Positions 1 through 11,895 of a DNA stretch of 64,000 nucleotides are shown here, in pieces. Each line of letters opens with the position of its first letter. The stretch's first letter is position 1. The stretch covers positions 13,967,163 to 14,031,162 of the forward strand of contig CM035808.1 in NCBI GenBank assembly GCA_020466095.1, given 5' to 3'. The position numbers and the translations under genes were made by a program. The notes below the pieces were generated by a model. The model was not told where the DNA came from. It was given only the letters and a program-made list of their open reading frames with translations, and searched no databases. This DNA is from Chlorops oryzae. Taxonomy: Eukaryota > Arthropoda > Insecta > Diptera > Chloropidae.

Positions 1-335
1 AAATGAATCTAAAAAGCAAAAGCTACACAAACAACAGACAATAGAATTGCTACATTTTAATTCAGACCTAAATGTATCTATTAGGAATTTAAAAAGCTTT
101 AATAATTACAGGCACACTAGAATGTATGTCTTCATAGAAATTTGCGAGCTCCAAAGGCAAGACATATGTACATGAATTTATAGCATGGAACTGAGTGAGG
201 TTCAATAAACATTTGCGGTGCTCTAAGCATAGTACATATGCTTTTGTTTTCATGAATATTTATATGCATACTTTTTGGTGGTGAATTTAAACATTTTCTG
301 TTGTCACATTTAAAAGAACTGTTGGCTTAACGTAC
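1..335 (-). other. Start of the intron following the FOXN-type exon
   Basis: On the minus strand the coding exon at 336-2770 ends in a good donor (CTTAG|GTACGT, with GT at 335-334). Everything from there to the left edge is therefore read as intron. It is AT-rich and has no open reading frame of note. The acceptor and the next exon lie outside the window. Confidence 0.6.
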
Positions 336-2770
336 CTAAGCAATTGTTGTTGTTGTTGCTGACTCGTCGTATTGACAATACTGTACGAAGCAGGTAGAGA
401 GCTAGTTGCCAAAGGCCCAGCAGCAGAAGAAGACGACGTTGTAGTAGCGTATAGTGTGGTGGGCGATGAAACCGCTGCGCTTGCCGTTGTTGGTGGCGAT
501 GGCGAGCTTGATGAGTTTGACGCGTAGTTGACCGCTATTGCGGTTGCACCATTTCCTAAAGTGAAATAGGACTTTGAAACAGGACTACTTCCACCATTGA
601 CAGCAGCTGTTGACGATGATGTTGACGATGACGACGAGGAGGACAACGAGGAGGCGGGCGAGGCAACCACAGTTATGGTTGAGGTAGGTGCAATGCTTTG
701 AGAGGATATAACCGATGTTGGCGCCGATGAGACAACGAGCGCAAGTGCAACGTTGTTATTGTTGTTATTGGCAACAATACTACTGCTATTATTGTTTGAA
801 CCACCACCACCGCCGCTGATACCGCCGCCACCGCCGCCTCCATGATCTAAGACGTTCATTTTCTCACGCAAATATTTCTTGTGCGGATGATGGGTCGTTG
901 TGGCGGTTGTGGCAAACTAAAGTTGGTGCAATGTTATTACCATTACTGCTGCTATTTGTGTTGTTGGTGTTGTTGTTGTTGTTGTTTTGGTTATGTTGTT
1001 TATGTCCTTGATAAATTGTGTTAGTGTTATGGTTGCCATTGACAACGTTTTGGTGGTTTATTGCATTAGTTGTTAGCAATGTTGTTGTGTTCGGCAGTGT
1101 CATCAATGTTTTTTGCATTGTGGTTGCCGAAGATGAGGAAGAACAAGTCGATGAAGAAGGCACATTTGTGTTGCTGTTGCTTTGATTTGTTGCTGAAACT
1201 GTAGTGGTTGTTGTTGCGCCAACAACGCTACCATTAAGGATTTGCCGTTGAGTCGGTATAAAATTACCATTTGTTGTTTTATACTCAACAACGGTTGTTG
1301 TACCGCTGGGTCCGACATGCACCGATGTTGTTGCACCGAGCGCAGCAATGTTGCTATAAATATGTTGATTGCTAGCTGGTCCATTTTTATCGAAACTGTG
1401 ACTACCGTTTCCACCACCGTTATTATTATTGTTGTTGATATTATTGGTGTTAGTGTTGGCGGTGACACCAATCGGTGTAAAACGTTTATTGCTTGCAATA
1501 AACTGTTGCTGGAAATCGCTGACACTCAACGTTGTTATATGTGGGTTTGAATTGGCATCAATTGTTTGTGATGTTGCAATAACATTTTCCTCGTTGGCAA
1601 CATGCGGCGGTAGCTCTTCGATTAGATCGTGTGCATTGCTGGCATTAACAATACAAATGTTGCTGTTGCCACGCTTTGAATTTATGCCATTAATGTTGTT
1701 GTTGTTGTTGTTGTTGTTGTGTGGTGGTGGTGGTCGTGTGGATGTTGCCACCTCCGCCGCTGACACTGCTAGTTGTTACAATACCCTTTATTAGATTACT
1801 ATCACTCAACCAAGCTAACGACCGCAATTCCTCATCATTATCGGTGCCGGAGGTTGCAGCACCTGTTGTTGTTGTTGGTGTTGTTGTTGTTAAAACATGT
1901 TGTTGTTCCCCGTTGCTGCCATTGAGTGGTTCGGTGGCAAGCAACACAATGTTACCAACATTTGTTCCACCATTACCAGTTGCGGTCGCTGTTGTCGATG
2001 TTCCCTCGTACGTCGTATACTGACCGTTGCTGTTCTGTTGTACGAATAAATATTTCGACGTTGTTGGCATCGTACTGATGTTATTTATGTTATTACTTTT
2101 GTTGTTGTTGTTGTGGTTGTTGTGATTATTGATGCTGGTGTTGGTATTGCTCACAGTGTTGCTACTGTTATTGTTATTATGATGGTGGTTGCTATTGATA
2201 TTGCTGCTTAAAATAGTTGCTTTTGTTGTTACACCAGCTGCGGCTAAAAGATTGCTTATATTATTGCTTGAAGCTGTTGTTGCGCAGGTCTGTGTTGCTA
2301 ATGTTGTTGTTGTGTTATTGCTGCGGAAACCATTCGTCGTTGTACTTGTCAACGTAAACCTTGCCTGTTGCTGATGCTGTTGTTGCTGCTGCTGCTGATG
2401 CTGGTGTTGATGTTGGTATTGTTGATGATAATGATTGTGAGATTGCTGTTGCTGCTGCTGTTGCTGCTGATGTTGTTGTTGTTGTTGTTGGTTGCTATTA
2501 CCTATCGTTGGTATGATCAAAGCACGCGCATCGATTGGTATTGTCGATAGGATCATATTCGGATTGCTGCTCAGGTTTTTTATGCTGCCACCGAAGAATG
2601 CTTTTGGCGTTGCCGCAGCATTTGAATTTATTGTTGTTGTTGTCGTCCCAAGATGATTCAGTTGTTGGTGCAACGTTGATTGCTGCGGTTGATGATGATG
2701 CTGTTGCAAAATGCGCAAGGTGCCCAAATCATGTGCGGTCAAAATTTGCGTTGGATGTTCGAGTGACATT
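336..2770 (-). CDS. CHES-1-like: FOXN2/3-type forkhead transcription factor, first coding exon (partial, two frameshifts)
   Basis: Seen: the exon begins one base before the ATG at 2769-2767, directly after an acceptor (TTCCTTTGCAG). It ends at a GTACGT donor at 335. The predicted protein starts MSLEHPTQILTAHDLGTL and is mostly poly-Q, poly-N, poly-T, poly-S and poly-G. The informative block is DEELRSLAWLSDSNLIKGI at about 1790-1850. Known: vertebrate FOXN3 has a closely similar acidic DEELTNLNWLHESKNLL motif N-terminal to its forkhead domain, and the fly member is CHES-1-like. Inference: this is that gene's large N-terminal exon, and the forkhead exons lie off the left edge. The reading frame changes twice: between 1766 and 1690 in a CAA/CAC tract, and between 916 and 864. 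After the second change the frame reads HHPHKKYLREKMNVLDHGG. These could be assembly indels, real lesions or unrecognised micro-introns. Upstream exons would be 5' UTR and were not located. Confidence 0.7.
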
Positions 2771-2790
2771 CTGCAAAGGAATAAAAAATT
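2771..2790 (-). promoter_or_regulatory. Splice acceptor before the FOXN-type start codon
   Basis: The minus strand reads a pyrimidine-rich tract ending TTCCTTTGCAG and then AATG. The acceptor sits one base before the ATG, so the start codon is at the beginning of a downstream exon and the 5' UTR must be spliced in from further right. This supports choosing 2769 as the start. Confidence 0.65.
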
Positions 2791-2855
2791 TTTAAAAAAA
2801 TATTAATTAGGTTAGGTTGTTTATATTTGGATGATTTTCCGATATTCCGATTTGG

Positions 2856-3045
2856 ATGAAAATTTATATATAGAATAAGCGAAAAATGCTAAGAATTTTG
2901 GCGTCAAAATTTTTTCAAGAAACCGATTACAACTAGTCTAGTTAGGGTCTAGTTCCAAACTGGTCCAGAAAGGACCAGTTTTTTGAAAAAATTTTAGTGC
3001 TAAAATTCTTAGAATTTTTCACTTATTCTATATATAAATTTTCAT
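2856..3045. repeat. Foldback repeat with 63-bp arms
   Basis: The arm at 2856-2918 is nearly the reverse complement of the arm at 2983-3045. The outer 44 bases differ at only two positions. The 64-bp loop contains its own small inverted pair (CTGGTCC / GGACCAG). Weaker pairing continues outward for about 20 bp on each side. It lies in the intron just 5' of the FOXN-type coding exon, on the same primary transcript. Most likely it is a foldback MITE. Confidence 0.75.
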
Positions 3046-3371
3046 CAAAATTGGACGTTATGAAATTTTCGGATATTTTTGGTTTTTGGTCCATAACTCT
3101 CTAAACTTCCTCTAGCCCCCCCCCCCCCAAAAAAAAATTTTTTTGGGTTAATGTCTTATAATTGTTCAATATACCACTGTGGAAAATATAAGCACTATCA
3201 AAGCAGTATTTCTCTAAACACGCCACTGCCGGGAGGTTTTTCCCTAGAAATTTTTCTCCACGTAAAAAGGAAATATTCGAAGCGGAATTTTATTGCAAAA
3301 AAAAAAAAAGAATGCGTTGAACTTTACTTTGAAATGTTCAAAATAATTGGTTCCTTTATATTCACTTCTCC

Positions 3372-3425
3372 ATCCGCAAGGGGAATCATTTATTATTTAC
3401 GGGCTTGGCAAACCCGCGGACCCTA
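3372..3425. repeat. Short dispersed repeat, copy 1 (GC-rich)
   Basis: The block holds CCGCAAGGGGA followed by ACGGGCTTGGCAAACCCG and CGGACCCTAGCCAA. The same string recurs with few changes at 46833-46893. It is unusually GC-rich for its surroundings. I cannot assign it to a class. Confidence 0.55.
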
Positions 3426-3451
3426 GCCAACAATTCTTTTACAGTTCTGAA

Positions 3452-3947
3452 TACAGTGGGGTCTCGTTATAAGTCGCCTCGTTATACGTCGATTCGCACT
3501 TACTAGACGTATCAATTAACACCCTGGTTCGCTATACGTCGCAAATGGTTCGCAATTACGTCTAAAAGTTTGGGGGAACATTTTTTTCGACTTTTGCGCC
3601 CCTAAGTGCCATCTCCAATGACGCGTCAGGTGCGTTCCGTCAATTGAGGTAAACACATGCAAGCATATGGAAGCAGCTCAAATCAATTGCGTTGTTGTGG
3701 ACGCAGCGTAAAACGTTCTGCATCCGACGAATAATTGGAAATCAGACATTAGAGCAGAGATGCCAGTTGTAGGGAAATTTCATTTTATTGACTTTAATAA
3801 AATTTGTGTATCAATTTTTGAGCTTTGAGGAACCAATTAGAAATTATTTCATACAATCATATGAAGAAAACTGATTCGTTATAAGTCGATTCGCTATACG
3901 TCGATTTTTTAGGAACGAGAAACGACTTATAACGAGACCCCACTGTA
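3452..3947. mobile_element. pogo/Tigger-like MITE, about 0.5 kb
   Basis: Seen: TA flanks and near-perfect 23-bp terminal inverted repeats starting CAGTGGGGTCTCGTTATAAG. Further internal copies of TATAAGTCG/TATACGTCG occur at both ends. No transposase frame is present. Known: TA target duplication and CAGTG-type termini fit the pogo/Tigger branch of Tc1/mariner. Inference: a non-autonomous deletion derivative. Confidence 0.85.
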
Positions 3948-6245
3948 TTGGGTATGCAATCGAAATGGTAATGGTGTTTTTCATTCATCACGAAGGCCTG
4001 GTCTTTGGGAGGTCTCCTTGTGGAAGTCTCGCTTGGGTTGTGATTATTGACGGAGGTGAGGATGGCATTGAATCTTGAGCAAGGATTTTGATTGTGGTTA
4101 TACACCTCGATGGGATCAAATTGGTACACTCTATGTATATGCAGTGGAGCACTTACAAAGTCTAGTGATGCCCACATCGGGCCATCTCCAGTGGGCTTAG
4201 AAAGGCAGAATTTTTTTTTTTTTTTTATTCCGATCCTTGAAGGTGGTTCTCAACAAATAATACAACTTTTTAAAACGTGATCGGAAAGACCTAAAAATAT
4301 AATTTGATAATAAAACCAACAACAACAACAACAAAGACCACGACGACGACAACAACAAAAACTCAAATCTCATAACGACGATTACTGTTTCTCCAAAAGG
4401 CATTACGGCTATTGACTGATGAGTTTTTTCACGAACCGATTTGATCGGCTGAGAAACAACAACAACAACAACAACGTTCATGAAAGTGTAAAGTGTGCCT
4501 AATTCCTTCGCATGGTAACGCTAATTAGTGCAGCACTAGTTTCAAAAATTAAGCAAACAACTCTTGCCTGCTCTATTCTAGGGCACGGTAGCAAGCAACA
4601 ACGCACAACGGAACGGAGTCAAAATCTTTTGATCTATTTGCATGACCTACAAATTATCTTATCGCAGAGTTACGAAACTTTTAAAACGATAGAAGTTAAA
4701 GAAAAAAAAAATAAAAGACTAACGAGCGATAAATCTCAAACACGTGCGTAGATATCAAAAATGAAAATATAGACGGATGACAATGTAGACTCAGCTTTAT
4801 TTTAAAATGAAAAATTTTCACACTTGGCAAGTCGAAAATCTTTGTGAAAAGATCTATTCTGGTTTTTTTTTTTTTTTTTGAATCCTTAGCAATCTACCAC
4901 CTATTTCTGTCCTTTAACCCCCTACGTGCGGATTCAGAGACTCCTGGTAGAAAGAAACTAGAATAAATTTAAAGAAGAATCTTATATAATGCCGATAAAT
5001 TCGCTTCGAAAGCAAACATTGCAAAAAAAAAAAAAACAATCCATTGATTACATTTGACGGCACCTAAAAGTGTGCTTCACTTACCGTTTGAAAGGATTAA
5101 GCCTTTAAGCTCGATTTCTATAGTAAAAAAGAATCTGAATTCCATCTTTCAAGTTTGATTATATGATTGGGATGAATTTAAAATGTTTTCTTTAGCACTT
5201 TCCGATATTTCATTTCAAGTGGTCACACCAAAAAAAAAAAATGTATGCCTCTTTGGAACAGACTTAAAATTTCGAAAGAATTCTTATAGCTCTTTAGATC
5301 TGGCTAATTAAGTACTCTGTTAACACGAAACTGATTTGGGTAATTTCTGACTACAAGCTTAAAAGCTCAAAAATTAAAACAAGCGAGTCGTCATAGCTAC
5401 CCGTATGTAAACAAAGTCAGCTTCTCTTAAAAACCAAAAAAAAAAAAAAAAAATGGTAAATAAATAAATAAATAAACAAAAATAAAAAGCAAAAAGAAAA
5501 AAGTCTTCAACATATGTACAAACATATGTTCTAGTTTATGCTCCTTGGATTTGTTTTTGTAGCAAGTCGGTGTTAAAATAAATATATATAAATACATTAT
5601 ATATAAATATTTAAAAATTTATGCATAGAAAATAATTACAAAGCGTGAAGGGAAAATTGAACTCATAAATGAATTTTGTAAATATAAATTGAGAAAAATC
5701 GAATCCAAGCCCCCATAAATGTAACAAAATCTATTTTACACGTGCTTTTGGGCTTTTTTTTTATTTGTATTTTGCGTGACAGAGCCATTTTAAAGCAACA
5801 GAATCGAAATGTGGCGTAAAATAAAAATAGCGTCACAGCACAGAATAAACAGAAAAAATACTTTCATAAAGAAAAAAAAAAATAAATAAAGCGTAAAGAG
5901 AATAACTTAGGCAGTGAGAGAGAGTGAGTGAGAGAGAAGGGAAGAAACTGAGAGGAAGAGAGAGAAAGTGATAGGGAGAGAGAGAGAAAGGGGAAATGTA
6001 AATTCTAGTGCTTCTTTCCTTATGAAATCGTCCAGCAGGTAAGACGAGCAATAAATAGATTAAGAACGAATAAGAGCTGCCAATTCTGAAGTGAACGCTG
6101 AGAAAAATTATACTTATTAAACGCTCCTCTAAGCATCTTGAGTCTTAATCGAACACACCGCGAAAGCAAATGATTTCACGCACATTATTCTTTTCTATTA
6201 AGTATGTATATTTTATAAATCTTATTATAAATCTTTTTTGGTCAA
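3948..6245. other. No gene seen; simple-sequence-rich DNA
   Basis: The stretch contains CAA/CGA triplet runs at about 4316-4360, several poly-T and poly-A tracts (about 4212, 4864, 5027, 5439) and a (GA)n-rich stretch at 5914-5995. No coherent exon or bounded transposon was recognised. It may be intron or intergenic sequence of the FOXN-type gene. Confidence 0.4.
5914..5995. repeat. GA-rich simple repeat
   Basis: Interrupted GAGAGA/GAGTGA sequence. In flies such tracts can bind GAGA factor, but nothing here shows that function. Confidence 0.7.
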
Positions 6246-6409
6246 TACAGTATTCCCCGGATATAAGCACCGTGCAAAATTCACGAAAAATAGTACTTAT
6301 AAGCAGGACTTCTTGCATGAAAATTTAAGGCAAATGACACAAATTCGAGTTCATATAAGCGGGGAATTCTTATATCCGGGGTGCATACATATATACGGGT
6401 AATACTGTA
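6246..6409. mobile_element. TA-flanked MITE, 164 bp
   Basis: The left end is TACAGTATTCCCCGGATATA and the right end is AATACTGTA. An internal inverted pair (CCCCGGATATAAG and CTTATATCCGGGG) makes most of the element self-complementary. It is pogo/mariner-like by its termini. Degenerate relatives of this end sequence are visible near 39535-39551 and 39993-40010. Confidence 0.75.
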
Positions 6410-8113
6410 GTTATGAAAAACTTTGAAATATGTACTCTGAATTAAACTTTCAATGAATGGAATGGGGAGAACTCAACTCGTTCAACGCAAAATCTAAAAG
6501 AAACCTTCACAATCGAGGACCGCTTTAAATAAATAGGTACCTATAAAATAAAAAAAAACAAATCAATTAAGTAGAAAAAAATTAAATACTTTTAAAATGT
6601 GCGAATCGAAAGAGAGATAGGCGAAAAATCACAGAAGAGAATAAGAAAATACATAATTAAAGAACAAAATTGCTCAAGTGAGAATTAACAATTAAATAAA
6701 AGAAAAAGAGGCATTCAAACTTTGAAAATTCCGATACAGCACAGCACAATGGAAAACAAACTGCCATGCCAATCGTTTATTTATACATATATTGTACAAT
6801 ATTCTACTTTGAGTTGTGGGCATGTAGGTACATATATGTTAAGCCTATAGAGTATATGCGTATGGATTTATGTATGTATGCATTTACCTACATATTCTTG
6901 TGTACAGGTGTAACTATAGCTACAAAAAAGCTCCCCATGCGCATGTGTATGTTTACAACTTTTGTTTATGCCCGCGTGCGAACAATAAACGAAGAAAAAC
7001 CACAAGCGGTAAAACAGAACAAGTTTAATTAAGGGAATAAAATGAGAGTAAACGAAGCACAAATGTATGGAAAAACGAGCAAAAAAAAAATGGGGAAAAA
7101 GTAGAATAGAAGAGAAAACGCAAACGCAATGCAAGAGGTAAACGAAAACAATGTACAAAAAAATTAGTTTTTTTTGGGCATTCATTTTGTTCTGCCGTTT
7201 CACGAGCACTTTTTGCGGTTGTTGTTGCTTTTATGGCTGTTAATAAAATTGTTACACCTAATTGTTTTCCCCATTACTTAAACACTCGTGCATACATCAA
7301 ACATATATGTATATTTGTTAAGCATTTTATTTATTACAGTGTACTAGAGTCCAATTTACAGATCATTGATTGGGACACTGTGCGTATGAGTGTTGCCAGT
7401 TCGCCCTTTTAAATTTTGTTACGTATACGTCGTGCACTTTTTTTGAGTACCTATATGTAATTGTTTTGTTAAGATAATTGATGTTAGTACCTACCAAAAG
7501 CTAAAAAAAATAATATATTTTTGATTCTTTCGAATGGAAAGGTCAATTTGGCAAGCGTCGTATGAGCTGGGGGAATTTTTTTAAATAAAATTTAATTGAA
7601 TTAGTAGAATTGGAGTTAGAAAAATAGTCAATTAACTGGATTTATTGCAAGCTAGCGCACTTTTAATTGCATACATAGGACATTTATTTTCTCTACATAA
7701 TCCTTGGTTTTTTTTTTTTATTTTTATTTTTCTGTGCTTGATATGAAAATGTCAAAAGTCGCATGTTTGTATAACTGTAAAATGATAAAAAAGAAAAAAG
7801 AAACAGCTATGCAAGTACAGCAAAACTATTTGGTGGTAGTTTGAGTACAATAAAGCCATATCCAAGAATGTTTAAAAGGGAAAGAGCGAAAAGCGCAGAA
7901 GAAAAGCTTCCAAAACGAAATAACTGGAAAACCGTATACTGACTGACTGACTGATTTGTCAGCTTTTGCTTGGAATTTGTAGCCACCATATGCTGCATGC
8001 ATACTTTTCTTTGTTCAAGGTTAATAAGCAAATAATTTCATTTTAAAGCAAGAAAAAAAAAATGAAATTTTAATGAAAAAAATTCCATTTGAGGAAAATC
8101 AAAAAAGCATGAA
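6410..8113. other. No gene seen
   Basis: AT-rich DNA with scattered TACATA-type repeats and poly-A runs. Short open frames here have no protein-like composition. No bounded mobile element was recognised. Confidence 0.4.
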
Positions 8114-8274
8114 CAATGTACTCTCTTTAAAGCGTACACATACGGGATCGATAAATGTGTCCGCTTAACAGAGGTGTTCGCTTAAGAGGAAACTATTTGA
8201 GAAGAAAATATACTAGAGCATTCACCAGAAGCGTCCGTTTAAGAGGAGTGTCCGCAAGGAGAGAGTACACTGTA
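8114..8274. mobile_element. TA-type MITE, GTCCGCTTAAGAGG family, copy 1
   Basis: The right end reads GGAGAGAGTACACTGTA. The left end is a decayed version (CAATGTACTCTC). The interior repeats GTCCGCTTAA and GTTCGCTTAAGAGG. The same termini and core recur at 10669-10849, 40229-40391 and 44252-44433, which defines a four-copy family in this window. It is pogo-like by its CAGTGTAC ends. No protein is encoded. Confidence 0.8.
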
Positions 8275-9039
8275 TTAATATTGATGGGGCAGTGAAGGGA
8301 ATTGTTATAAAGAAACAACAAAAAGTTGTGGGCGGTTGGGCATGGGCATCAAAACATACACATCTTCATTTTTAGACCTTTACGAGTGCTCTATGACAAA
8401 CTGAACTTCCAGAAGAAGAAGAAGAAGAAGAAGAAGAAGAAGAAGAAGGAAAAAAATAAAATTGCTTCATATCATCAATTACTGCATTTGCGCATTTCAA
8501 TTGATATTTTACTGCAAAAAAAAAAAAAAAAAAAAAAACAGAAAAGAAATGTACTAGAAAAATCAAGAGTGGCGCCGCTATGCTTCAATGGCATAAAAGA
8601 AAAAGGAAATTATTTGTCGTAGATAAGCGTAGCGTACATGACAACATACGCGCAGAACTACAACTCATTAATATAAGGGAACATACACACATACAGTGTG
8701 AAAAAATTGTCGATTCACTCAAATCATGCAGAAAATCAGTCTGAAGAGTAATTAAACAAAGATTTTTGCTTATCAATTTTCATTCATTGATTTAAAAAAA
8801 ATTAAAAAAGAAAAAACACAAAATTAAATTAAGCATATTACAATAACATAAAGAATATCGCGTTTTTTTTTTTCGTGTAACAACCATCATCTTGATTTTG
8901 TTACTAGCATTATTAATTTTCAATTAATTTCTTTGACAGCTTCTCAAAGGGCAGCAGCCACGTGTTTTCATTCTTGTTTCCTCTTCCCTCCTACGTCATC
9001 GAACGGAAACATGCGCAGTTGGGACGAAATTCAACACAG

Positions 9040-9071
<32 letters not shown>

Positions 9072-10205
9072 TGCATCTAAATACAAGACCACATACATAT
9101 TTTTATATATAAACGGATATAAATCGTCGCGACTTGCGAGTACAATTCAAAACGGATTCTTGCGAATTTCCTTTTTGTTTACTTACTTTTTTTATACTTT
9201 CTCTTTGGTTGTGCGCTTTCGCAGTAATTTCTTTGCATTGCACGTCCATTCGTTGTAAATAAAAAGCCAAAAACATTTGCTCTATTCTCTCCTCTCTCTC
9301 TCTCTCCATTTCTGTGCTCGAACGCAATCTAACACTATGACACGATGAGCTGAACCCCTACTCTCGCATCTCTCTCTACCGCTCACTATATCTCTCGCCA
9401 TATACATACATATCTCTATATTAAACGACCTCAACGAAATTTTTGTTTACACGCTTATTTCACCGCATTTGCTCTACACTCACTTTCGTTATTTCTTTTC
9501 ATTTGAAGCTCACATTTGAGAAAAAAAGTTTTTGTTTATTTCGTTTTGAATATGAATACGCTAGCCAATAACAACAACTAAAAATATTCGTGCAAGCAGC
9601 ACTAGCGGAAAAAGCGCATTACGTCTCTCCGTTGCTCTGTCTCTTTCTCGATTTGCGCTCTCATTATTCTTCTCCGCCTTTAAAACACTTTAAAAGAATT
9701 TGTACACTCATTTCGTTGTTGTTATTGCTGTTGCTGCTGCGGCTATTTTCAAAATGCCACCATTAATTTTGACACGCATTTATGAAACTATGTATTTACC
9801 AAGAAAATAAAATGAAAAAAAAAAAAAATTAAATAAATAAATAAACGAAATAAAGGCGATTATGTGACAAAAGAATGAATAAGAAAACGAGAAGAACGGA
9901 ACGATGAAAAAACGTAAAATAAATTGTAGTTCAGCTAGAATGCTAGAGCAGTGCGATTGGGGAGGTAAGGGCGCACAAGTCACACGTTTTTAAATCAATT
10001 TAAATTTAATCAAGCAGTCCACAGTTGGAAGCACACACTGCGGGAAAATTCCGTTAAATGCGAGCATGAATTTCTTTTCCTAAATTCAAAAGGGAAAAAT
10101 TAAAAATATTTTAAAACATTTTTTTTTTTTTTAGATATGGATGACATTACTCTAGGACGAGAGCACTATTTTGGGTGTTCACAAATACGGATTGCACACT
10201 GTAGT
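8275..10205. other. No gene seen; microsatellites
   Basis: It contains a GAA run at about 8411-8452, a poly-A run at 8515-8538, a CA run at about 9041-9069 and pyrimidine-rich TCTC stretches around 9288-9410. Nothing protein-coding or transposon-bounded was recognised. The 9.0-9.7 kb part has a promoter-like texture, but there is no specific signal. Confidence 0.35.
9041..9069 (+). repeat. (CA)n microsatellite
   Basis: An uninterrupted CA dinucleotide run of about 29 bases. Confidence 0.9.
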
Positions 10206-10620
10206 TCATATAGATAAATAGTCTTGTGTGGCGGTGTTTATTATCAAACTCCTCCGAATCGGATGGACCGATTTTTATGAAATTTTATGTGCATATAGGG
10301 TAAGTCTTAGAATCGGACAACATCTATTTTTCATTCCCTTAAATAAAATAGTTTAAGTACCCGACGTATGAGCAATGTTATAGTAGCAGCCTGTCACATT
10401 ACGTGTACGTCTTATTTTTAAAATTAATGAACGGCTTTATTTTAAAAAAATGGAGGACAATTTTTTAACTTTTAAAACGAAAATCATATGTCTTCGATCG
10501 TCAAGTGAAAGAGCGAGAAAGTCGGATAGAAAGAGATTTGCAGATTTTTAGTTATTGATTTTTGGCACATTAATTTCTTCTGAGGCATTACGAGCTTCCG
10601 CGGATCAGCTAATAAATTCA
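10206..10620. repeat. Degenerate dispersed repeat (AACTCCTCCGAA family), copy 1
   Basis: The block includes AAACTCCTCCGAATCGG, then GGACCGATTTTTATGAAATT, and ends near CCGCGGATCAGCTAATA. The first part recurs at 49895-49995. This motif combination is common in arthropod repeats and resembles Helitron-like sequence with a CTAA/CTAG-type end. I cannot confirm the class from two decayed copies. Confidence 0.45.
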
Positions 10621-10668
10621 TAAGATTACAAATTCTATACGATAAAGAATAAGTGCGATTTCTATATC

Positions 10669-10849
10669 TACAGTGTACTCTCTCCTTGCGCACACTCCTC
10701 TTAAGCGTACACCCCTCTTTAACGAACACTTTTTGGTAATGCTCTAGCATTCCTTATTCTCAAATAGTTTCCTCTTAAGGAACACTAGAGCATTCCAAAA
10801 AAAAAGTGTCCGCTTAAGAGGAGTGTCCGCAAGGACATGGTACACTGTA
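10669..10849. mobile_element. TA-type MITE, GTCCGCTTAAGAGG family, copy 2 (intact ends)
   Basis: This is the best-preserved copy of the family. It has TA plus CAGTGTACTCTCTCCTTGCG at the left and the inverse (GGTACACTG plus TA) at the right. The two halves contain CTCTAGCATTCC and CTAGAGCATTCC in mirror arrangement. It is a 181-bp element, TA flanks included, with no coding potential. Confidence 0.85.
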
Positions 10850-11718
10850 TATTGAATCGAATAAGAGTACAAAGAGTAAGAAAAAGCTTGATAGATGGGT
10901 GCATATGAAATCGTTTTGTTCAGCTTTTTCAGTTTTTATTTTTCTCAGTGTAATACAATTCAATTGCAATAGACGACCTAGAACGACAGCTCGTTACGAT
11001 GTCTCGCAGCTCGTAGAATATTATTAATGCATCAAACATAAGAATTGTTGTTATGAAATTTTAAATTAATATTTATGGGTATTTTTTCACTCAATTACTC
11101 TGATTGCGATCTAAATTCTTCAAATTCGAAAAGAATATTGCTGTCATAGTAGAGAGATGTCTTATCGTCTCTCTTATTTCAAGATAATAGGAGGCACTTT
11201 GTGTGACAAATATTCCTCTATTTTGTTATTTGTTTTTACACTGAAAACTATTTTATGCAGACAATGACTAGAGTGAATGGTTCTATGAAACAAATTCCTT
11301 TCGGGTCGTTTTTGTCACATTAAACATTAAACGATATGATAATAAAGTTTTAAGAGTTTTTCTCCTTTTAGGTACGTACATTCATTCCAAACGAAAAACT
11401 CTTGAATATACAAAAATGGGGAAAAAACTAATCAATTTCATTTCTGAGCTTCATTTTGTACTTTGATTTGACTCATTCGTCTATTTTTGTCATTTGTGAT
11501 TTTTTATTTTTATAATTATTTTTTTTTTTATTAAGTATTTGTATTTTTGCCTTGTCTCTTAAAAATGGCGATTTTAAGAAATAAGAGAGATATCAACTCA
11601 TAACAATAGAGTAGAGTATTATCCCTATAGGAATAATCAGGGAAAAGGCAAATGGATTCTAGACTAAGCTCCAAAATTTTCTCCCTCTCTTTATCTCTAT
11701 TTATCTCTCTCTCTCTAT
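10850..11718. other. No gene seen
   Basis: AT-rich unique-looking sequence. A pyrimidine-rich TCTC/TATC run begins at about 11682 and leads into the hAT-like element at 11719. Confidence 0.4.
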
Positions 11719-11889
11719 CAGGTTTGTAGAGAGGGGGGTGGAAAAGGGGGATTTTCCCCGGGCCCGGGCTTTATGAAGAGGCCCACAATTGGCAAGGGGA
11801 TTTGGTTTTTTTTTTTTTTTTGATCGCACATTCCTGTGAGGATCCCGGAAAAAAATCCCCCGGGCCACAGATTTCTCTCTACGGGCCTG
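11719..11889. mobile_element. hAT-like MITE inserted in a microsatellite
   Basis: The terminal inverted repeats are CAGGTTTGTAGAGAG and, on the other strand, CAGGCCCGTAGAGAG. Both flanks read CTCTCTAT (11711-11718 and 11890-11897), an apparent 8-bp TSD, although the host microsatellite makes that match less decisive. The interior is GC-rich with CCCCGGGCCCGGG. It splits an otherwise continuous TCTC/TATC array. Confidence 0.7.
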
Positions 11890-11895
11890 CTCTCT

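Noticed and set aside
1103..2795. Several Leu/Val-rich plus-strand frames over the FOXN-type exon
   Set aside because: They are antisense readings of CAA/CAG/AAC repeats (GTT, TTG, CTG codons), not genes.
7337..7384. Small CAGTGT...ACACTG inverted repeat
   Set aside because: Only six paired terminal bases and no further complementarity. Easily chance.
8326..8622. Lys-rich open frame
   Set aside because: It translates the GAA microsatellite and a poly-A run.
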